NCBI GenBank assembly: GCA_026393835.1
Contig: JAPKZK010000113.1
Coordinates: 1-64,000, forward strand
Length of the DNA stretch: 64,000 nt
Direction of reading: 5' to 3'
Source of the DNA: Candidatus Aminicenantota bacterium
GTDB lineage: Bacteria; Acidobacteriota; Aminicenantia; UBA2199
Part shown: one piece after another, positions 60,526 through 64,000 of the stretch
Numbering within the stretch: position 1 is the stretch's first letter
How the letters are laid out: each line of letters opens with the position of its first letter
Made by a program: the position numbers and the translations under genes
Notes under the pieces: generated by a model
What the model saw: only the letters and a program-made list of their open reading frames with translations
What the model was told of the DNA's origin: nothing
Database searches by the model: none

Positions 60526-61383
60526 ATGCTGACCTCACTGGAAAATGAAACGATTTTTAAGAAAGCCTTTACCGATAAAACCGTATTTACTCGCTTTGTA
60601 AAAGACATCCTGGACATCGACTTTACCGTGGACAAAATCGAGACGGAGAAGAAGTTCGAACCGAAAACCGGGGACATATCGATTTCCTATGATATATTTG
60701 CCGAATCCCTGGACCACCGCGTCGTGGTGGAAATACAACGGGTGGATTACGATTATAATTTCGACCGTTTTCTTCATTACCACATGATGGCTATCGCTGA
60801 ACTCCAGCGCAGCGCCAGGGAATATCGCATCGAAAAGACCGTATATACCATCGTCGTAATGACCGCGCCTTATAAAATCATGCAAAAGACGGGCGAACCG
60901 GTTATTGATGAAGTCATGATTTCATCGGTGGACCCGCGGAACTTGAATGATAAAGTCGTAAATTTGTATGGCCACCGGTTGGTGTTTTTAAACCCCCATT
61001 ACGTGACCGAAGACACACCCCAAAAATACCGGGATTGGCTGGAACTGGTATACCAGTCCAGTCATAACCCGGGGAATTTCAAGGTTAATCTTGACAATGA
61101 AGGGATTCGGAAAGTGGTGGAACTCATCGATTATGATCGCCTGGACCCTGAAGTCATCGATAAAATGAAAATCGATAACCAACGAAGAGCAATGCTGAAA
61201 ATCGTCGAAACCGAAGGATATGAAAAAGGGAAACAGGAAGGCATCGAAGAAGGGATCGAAAAAGGCATCGAAAAAGGGAAAATTGAAATGGTTGTTAAAA
61301 TGAAAGCCAATGGAATCAACGCCGATATTATTTCCAGGATGTCCGGGCTTTCCGTGGAAGAAATAGAAAAATTAGGTTCCTGA
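60526..61383 (+). CDS. PD-(D/E)XK / Rpn-family transposase-like nuclease
   Basis: A 285-aa protein. The ATG at 60526 has AGGAGG 5 nt upstream and begins LTSLENETIFKKAFTDKTVF, as in the family. The nuclease core is visible: SYDIFAESLDHRVVVEIQRV, with the D and the E-x-Q of the PD-(D/E)XK fold near residues 55-75, then FDRFLHYHMMAIAEL. The C-terminus has an E-G-I-E-K-G tandem (GIEEGIEKGIEKGKIE), a low-complexity tail usual in Rpn proteins, followed by a small HTH-like end. Full-length and likely functional. Confidence 0.82.
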   Translation: MLTSLENETIFKKAFTDKTVFTRFVKDILDIDFTVDKIETEKKFEPKTGDISISYDIFAESLDHRVVVEIQRVDYDYNFDRFLHYHMMAIAELQRSAREYRIEKTVYTIVVMTAPYKIMQKTGEPVIDEVMISSVDPRNLNDKVVNLYGHRLVFLNPHYVTEDTPQKYRDWLELVYQSSHNPGNFKVNLDNEGIRKVVELIDYDRLDPEVIDKMKIDNQRRAMLKIVETEGYEKGKQEGIEEGIEKGIEKGKIEMVVKMKANGINADIISRMSGLSVEEIEKLGS

Positions 61384-61597
61384 TTACCGGCTCGGTCTTC
61401 GCTGCAAAAGCTTTCTCCACCCTGCGTTTTGTCTTATTTCTCTAACATAGGGACGGGCAAAAAATATTTCATGAAAATAGCCACCAAGGCACGCCAGTAC
61501 AAGGCACCAAGGTACACCAAGAGGTTTTTATGGTTCTCTACGAAACGGTTATGAAAATGGTATCGGGCAGACACTCGCGGACTCTCGAAAGAGGGAA
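61384..61597. repeat. Gap with CCACCAAGGCACG repeat
   Basis: No gene. It contains GGGACGGGCAAA (61450-61461), similar to the direct repeats at 31284, and a CCACCAAGGCACGCCAGTAC element (61486-61522). Confidence 0.5.
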
Positions 61598-61626
61598 TTG
61601 AAATTTTTTTATTTTTCGTTTAAAAT
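61598..61626 (+). promoter_or_regulatory. Promoter of the rhuM-like gene, leaderless type
   Basis: TTGAAA (61598-61603), 17-bp spacer, TAAAAT (61621-61626), then exactly 6 nt to the ATG at 61633. No ribosome binding site. Confidence 0.65.
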
Positions 61627-61632
61627 AGTGCC

Positions 61633-62553
61633 ATGAATGATGTGCAACCGGATAATTTTTTAATTTTACCTGCCGATGATAATAATAGTCGTTTGGAAGT
61701 AAGTAAACCTTTTGTCTTATACTCCGCAGCCGATGGGAAAATAAAACTTGAAGTTTTTTTGCAAGACGAAACCCTCTGGCTCAACCAGAAAATGATGGCT
61801 GAACTATTCGAGGTTGAAGTGAATACGATTAATTACCATCTTAAGGAAATATTCAACGGCGGTGAATTACAGGAAAAAGCAACTATTCGAAAAATTCGAA
61901 TAGTTCAAAAAGAAGGGCGCAGGGACATCACCCGGCAAGTGGAGTTCTATAATCTAGATGCTATTATCTCCGTCGGGTACCGCGTAAATTCTAAAAGAGC
62001 AACACAATTCAGAATTTGGGCAACACAGCTATTAAAAGAATTTATCATCAAAGGATTTGTTTTAGATGATGAGCGTTTAAAGCAAGGTGAAAAAAATTTT
62101 GGGAAAGACTATTTTAAGGAACTACTGGAACGAGTGCGATCGATCCGGGCCAGTGAAAGGCGGATTTACCAGCAGATTACCGATATTTTTGCCGAGTGCA
62201 GCATCGACTATGATCCTAAATCGGAAACCACCAAAGAGTTCTTTGCAACCGTGCAAAATAAATTCCATTTTGCCATCACTGGGCAGACCGCAGCAGAAAT
62301 AATTTATAAAAAAACAAATAAGGCAGAACCTTTTATGGGGCTATCTACCTGGAAAAACGCACCCCAGGGACGAATACTACCATCCGATGTTGTGGTTGCT
62401 AAAAATTATTTAACGGAAAAAGAAATTAAAAAATTGGAAAGAACAATAACCGCTTTTTTTGACTATATTGAAAATATTATTGAAAACAAACGGATTTTTA
62501 CGATGAAGGAATTTTCTGAAAGTGTGAATAAATTCCTAAGTTTTAATGAGTGA
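61633..62553 (+). CDS. RhuM-family protein
   Basis: A 306-aa member of the virulence RhuM family. Typical blocks: VFLQDETLWLNQKMMAELFE near residue 40, VNTINYHLKEIFNGGEL, REDITRQVEFYNLDAIISVGYRVNS-type segment near 105, and FRIWATQLLKEFIIKGFVLD near 125 (shown in part). The second half has FFATVQNKFHFAITGQTAAE. It ends soon after FSESVNKFLSFNE, about 25-30 residues shorter than usual members, so its 3' end may be trimmed. These proteins resemble Bro-N/Fic-associated phage proteins; function unclear. Confidence 0.85.
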   Translation: MNDVQPDNFLILPADDNNSRLEVSKPFVLYSAADGKIKLEVFLQDETLWLNQKMMAELFEVEVNTINYHLKEIFNGGELQEKATIRKIRIVQKEGRRDITRQVEFYNLDAIISVGYRVNSKRATQFRIWATQLLKEFIIKGFVLDDERLKQGEKNFGKDYFKELLERVRSIRASERRIYQQITDIFAECSIDYDPKSETTKEFFATVQNKFHFAITGQTAAEIIYKKTNKAEPFMGLSTWKNAPQGRILPSDVVVAKNYLTEKEIKKLERTITAFFDYIENIIENKRIFTMKEFSESVNKFLSFNE

Positions 62554-62598
62554 GTAATTCTCCAATCCAATTCATTTACAATGCCGCTGAATCTATTT

Positions 62599-62784
62599 TT
62601 AGCTGGACAAAATAAAATCGAACATGGTCACGGTTCCGTTCAGGTTTGCGGTGAAGACTTTCGCCGGTTGCGCCGGTTTTGTGGGCTGCGCGGGAAATAT
62701 GGAAATAAAACGGGGTGTCCAGGGAAGTGACAGGGTTTTGAGGCATTGCCAGGTTTCGATATCCCACAGCTTGAGGGGGGACAA
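62599..62784 (-). pseudogene. C-terminal fragment of a WD40 repeat protein
   Basis: The minus frame reads LKLWDIETWQCLKTLSLPW, then VFTANLNGTVTMFDF and a stop at 62599: one and a half WD40 blades, the natural end of a longer WD40 protein. Upstream the frame closes at once and non-homologous sequence begins, so only the tail is left. Confidence 0.6.
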
Positions 62785-62833
62785 TTAAGGGACATTAAAA
62801 TAATTTCCCTGGCGAAAAACAGGATTATACTTC

Positions 62834-62876
62834 GAGCCACAGGGGAAGTTACAGGGGAAGCCACAGGGGAAGTCGT
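62834..62876. repeat. 12-bp tandem repeat AAGYYACAGGGG (3 copies)
   Basis: Three-plus copies: CCACAGGGG AAGTTACAGGGG AAGCCACAGGGG AAG. It abuts the stop of the ATPase gene at 62879. Confidence 0.75.
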
Positions 62877-62878
62877 AC

Positions 62879-64000
62879 TCAAAAGTCCTTTTCTTCATCG
62901 TACAATACAATATATGTCCTGGTAAGGATATCCTCCACGATTTCCTGCTCTTCCCGGAAATATTTAAAACTCCTTCGTTTTACATAATCTTTGTAATGAC
63001 CGATAATAAGATCGAAATTTAAGCGCCGCCTTTTGCCGTCTTCACCCGGGCAAAACAGGGACTTTAAATCGATATTCATGAGAAACCGCCCGCTCTCTCC
63101 ATTGGCATAGGGATAAAATGCATCATAAACCGCTTTTTTGTACATGGGCACCCAGAATTCCACGTAACCGTCTTTGTCTTTTTTGATCAGACCGTGGGCA
63201 TGAAGGAACTTTATTTTTTCATCATTTATTTTGTATTTATGTTTCCCATCCGTAAACAGCAGGGTTTCGACGAATTTCCGATACTCTTTGGCTTTATCGA
63301 TGATATTGGCAATATTTTTATCGATGGCTTCAGTGAGATACCAATCTTCCACCACCAGGTAATCATTATAATCGATGAGTTCCTTGTCGGGATTTCGTTC
63401 AACCAGTTGATAAGCAAAGCCGTTGACCAGCCCCGGTTGATTGGCGGTTATGGCGCAAATTTTTTCTTTGACTTCCCGGTGGAAAAACTGGCCGGTCTCT
63501 TCCTCGTGCATATGCAGCAGGGCAAACGTTTCTTCCGGGGTAAAATAGGGTATTTCGAGGTTATCGGCAATATTAAAAGGGCTGGCATCTTCCTGCACCA
63601 CGCCCACGATATTGCTGACCCCTACCAGGATGACGGATTTCAGACTATGTTCATCGCGGATTTGATAAAGATTCCGGATAGTATGAAGAAATTGGCCGAA
63701 AATTTTTTGATTCAGTCCTTCAATCTCATCGATCACCAGGACTATTTTTCGATCTTTTACCCGTTTGAGTTCATCATACACATCAGAGAATATTCGTCCT
63801 TTCAATTCCAGTTGAAGCGTTTCCTTGAATTCGTTGGAGATGAAGGATAAGAAACTTTTTTCATTGGCGCTTTTGAAATTTTCCAGGTTGATGTGGAGCA
63901 CCTGGTAGCCGATGGTTTCGAGCTCTTTTGCCAGCATCCGGAAATAAGTGCTCTTACCCGTCTGGCGCGGCGCCCAGATAGTGAAGTAACTTCGTTTTTT
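62879..64000 (-). CDS. AAA-like ATPase, runs off the right edge
   Basis: The frame is open to the window edge, so the N-terminus is missing. Read from the edge: YFTIWAPRQTGKSTYFRML, a Walker A, then VLVIDEIEGLNQKIFGQFLH (Walker B) and SVILVGVSNI. The C-terminal ~120 residues (VEFWVPMYKKAVYDAFYPY, then a DLIIGHYKDY-like end) fit AAA-like ATPases with a nuclease-related tail. It resembles the AAA modules at 25373-30066 (Walker A with P-R-Q-x-G-K-S) and may belong to the same broad group. The ATG at 63937 is internal. Confidence 0.75.
   Translation of the reverse strand, partial: KKRSYFTIWAPRQTGKSTYFRMLAKELETIGYQVLHINLENFKSANEKSFLSFISNEFKETLQLELKGRIFSDVYDELKRVKDRKIVLVIDEIEGLNQKIFGQFLHTIRNLYQIRDEHSLKSVILVGVSNIVGVVQEDASPFNIADNLEIPYFTPEETFALLHMHEEETGQFFHREVKEKICAITANQPGLVNGFAYQLVERNPDKELIDYNDYLVVEDWYLTEAIDKNIANIIDKAKEYRKFVETLLFTDGKHKYKINDEKIKFLHAHGLIKKDKDGYVEFWVPMYKKAVYDAFYPYANGESGRFLMNIDLKSLFCPGEDGKRRRLNFDLIIGHYKDYVKRRSFKYFREEQEIVEDILTRTYIVLYDEEKDF

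Overview
The window (about 64 kb, mid-GC) comes from a diderm, uncultured-type bacterium. LptF/LptG, a TonB-dependent receptor and outer-membrane barrel proteins show the outer membrane. The GG-leader radical-SAM peptide system, the propeller-type hybrid sensor kinase, the 6-bladed propeller lipoprotein-like gene and the many dispersed intergenic repeats best fit Candidatus Aminicenantes (Acidobacteriota-related). That placement is inference; no rRNA or ribosomal gene is present to test it. No tRNA, rRNA or CRISPR array was seen.

Layout. 1-1750: 3' end of a PD-(D/E)XK/Rpn-type gene and a secreted beta-propeller. 1763-7760 (minus): a five-gene molybdenum hydroxylase (xanthine dehydrogenase-like) operon. 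7827-11313 (minus): a RiPP operon with its own consensus promoter, a 79-aa ORF, a 56-aa GG-leader precursor, a radical-SAM maturase and a second SAM-like SPASM protein. 11356-15419 (minus): two secreted/outer-membrane proteins. 15553-15800: tandem hairpin array 1. 16050-21023: a giant hybrid histidine kinase with two REC-AraC modules. 21079-25148 (minus): DUF169 protein, SDR and fused LptF-LptG. 25373-30066: TIR-ATPase plus ATPase-TM-WD40 pair. 30368-32139: eroded toxin-antitoxin loci, tandem array 2 and a Bro-N remnant. 32259-39559: RecQ, aminotransferase, DDAH, RecO, LysE and an AAA_14 ATPase. 39850-43128: DUF4062 STAND-like ATPase. 43257-45323: inositol-phosphate cytidylyltransferase and inositol-phosphate synthase. 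45554-53187 (minus): SIR2-HerA cassette extended by two genes, preceded by an ATPase-PIN pair. 53366-57566: a broken secreted gene, an eroded vapBC and a TonB receptor. 57730-64000: MITE-like element, HTH regulator, array 3, small ORFs, another eroded antitoxin-PIN locus, Rpn nuclease, RhuM and an AAA ATPase running off the right edge.

Themes. (1) Immunity-type genes occupy 25.4-30.1 kb and 39.8-53.2 kb: TIR, DUF4062, SIR2-HerA and ATPase-PIN. The TIR-ATPase/ATPase-WD40 pair and the four-gene SIR2-HerA cassette are the best candidates for under-described systems. (2) Four toxin-antitoxin loci look alike: the antitoxin is intact and the toxin is internally deleted. (3) Three unrelated tandem arrays share a 21-bp (or 2 x 21-bp) period, and each unit is a small hairpin; array 2 shows compensatory changes. 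(4) Five genes start exactly 6 nt after a -10 hexamer, which suggests leaderless transcription. (5) The intergenic space is packed with several families of degenerate dispersed repeats.
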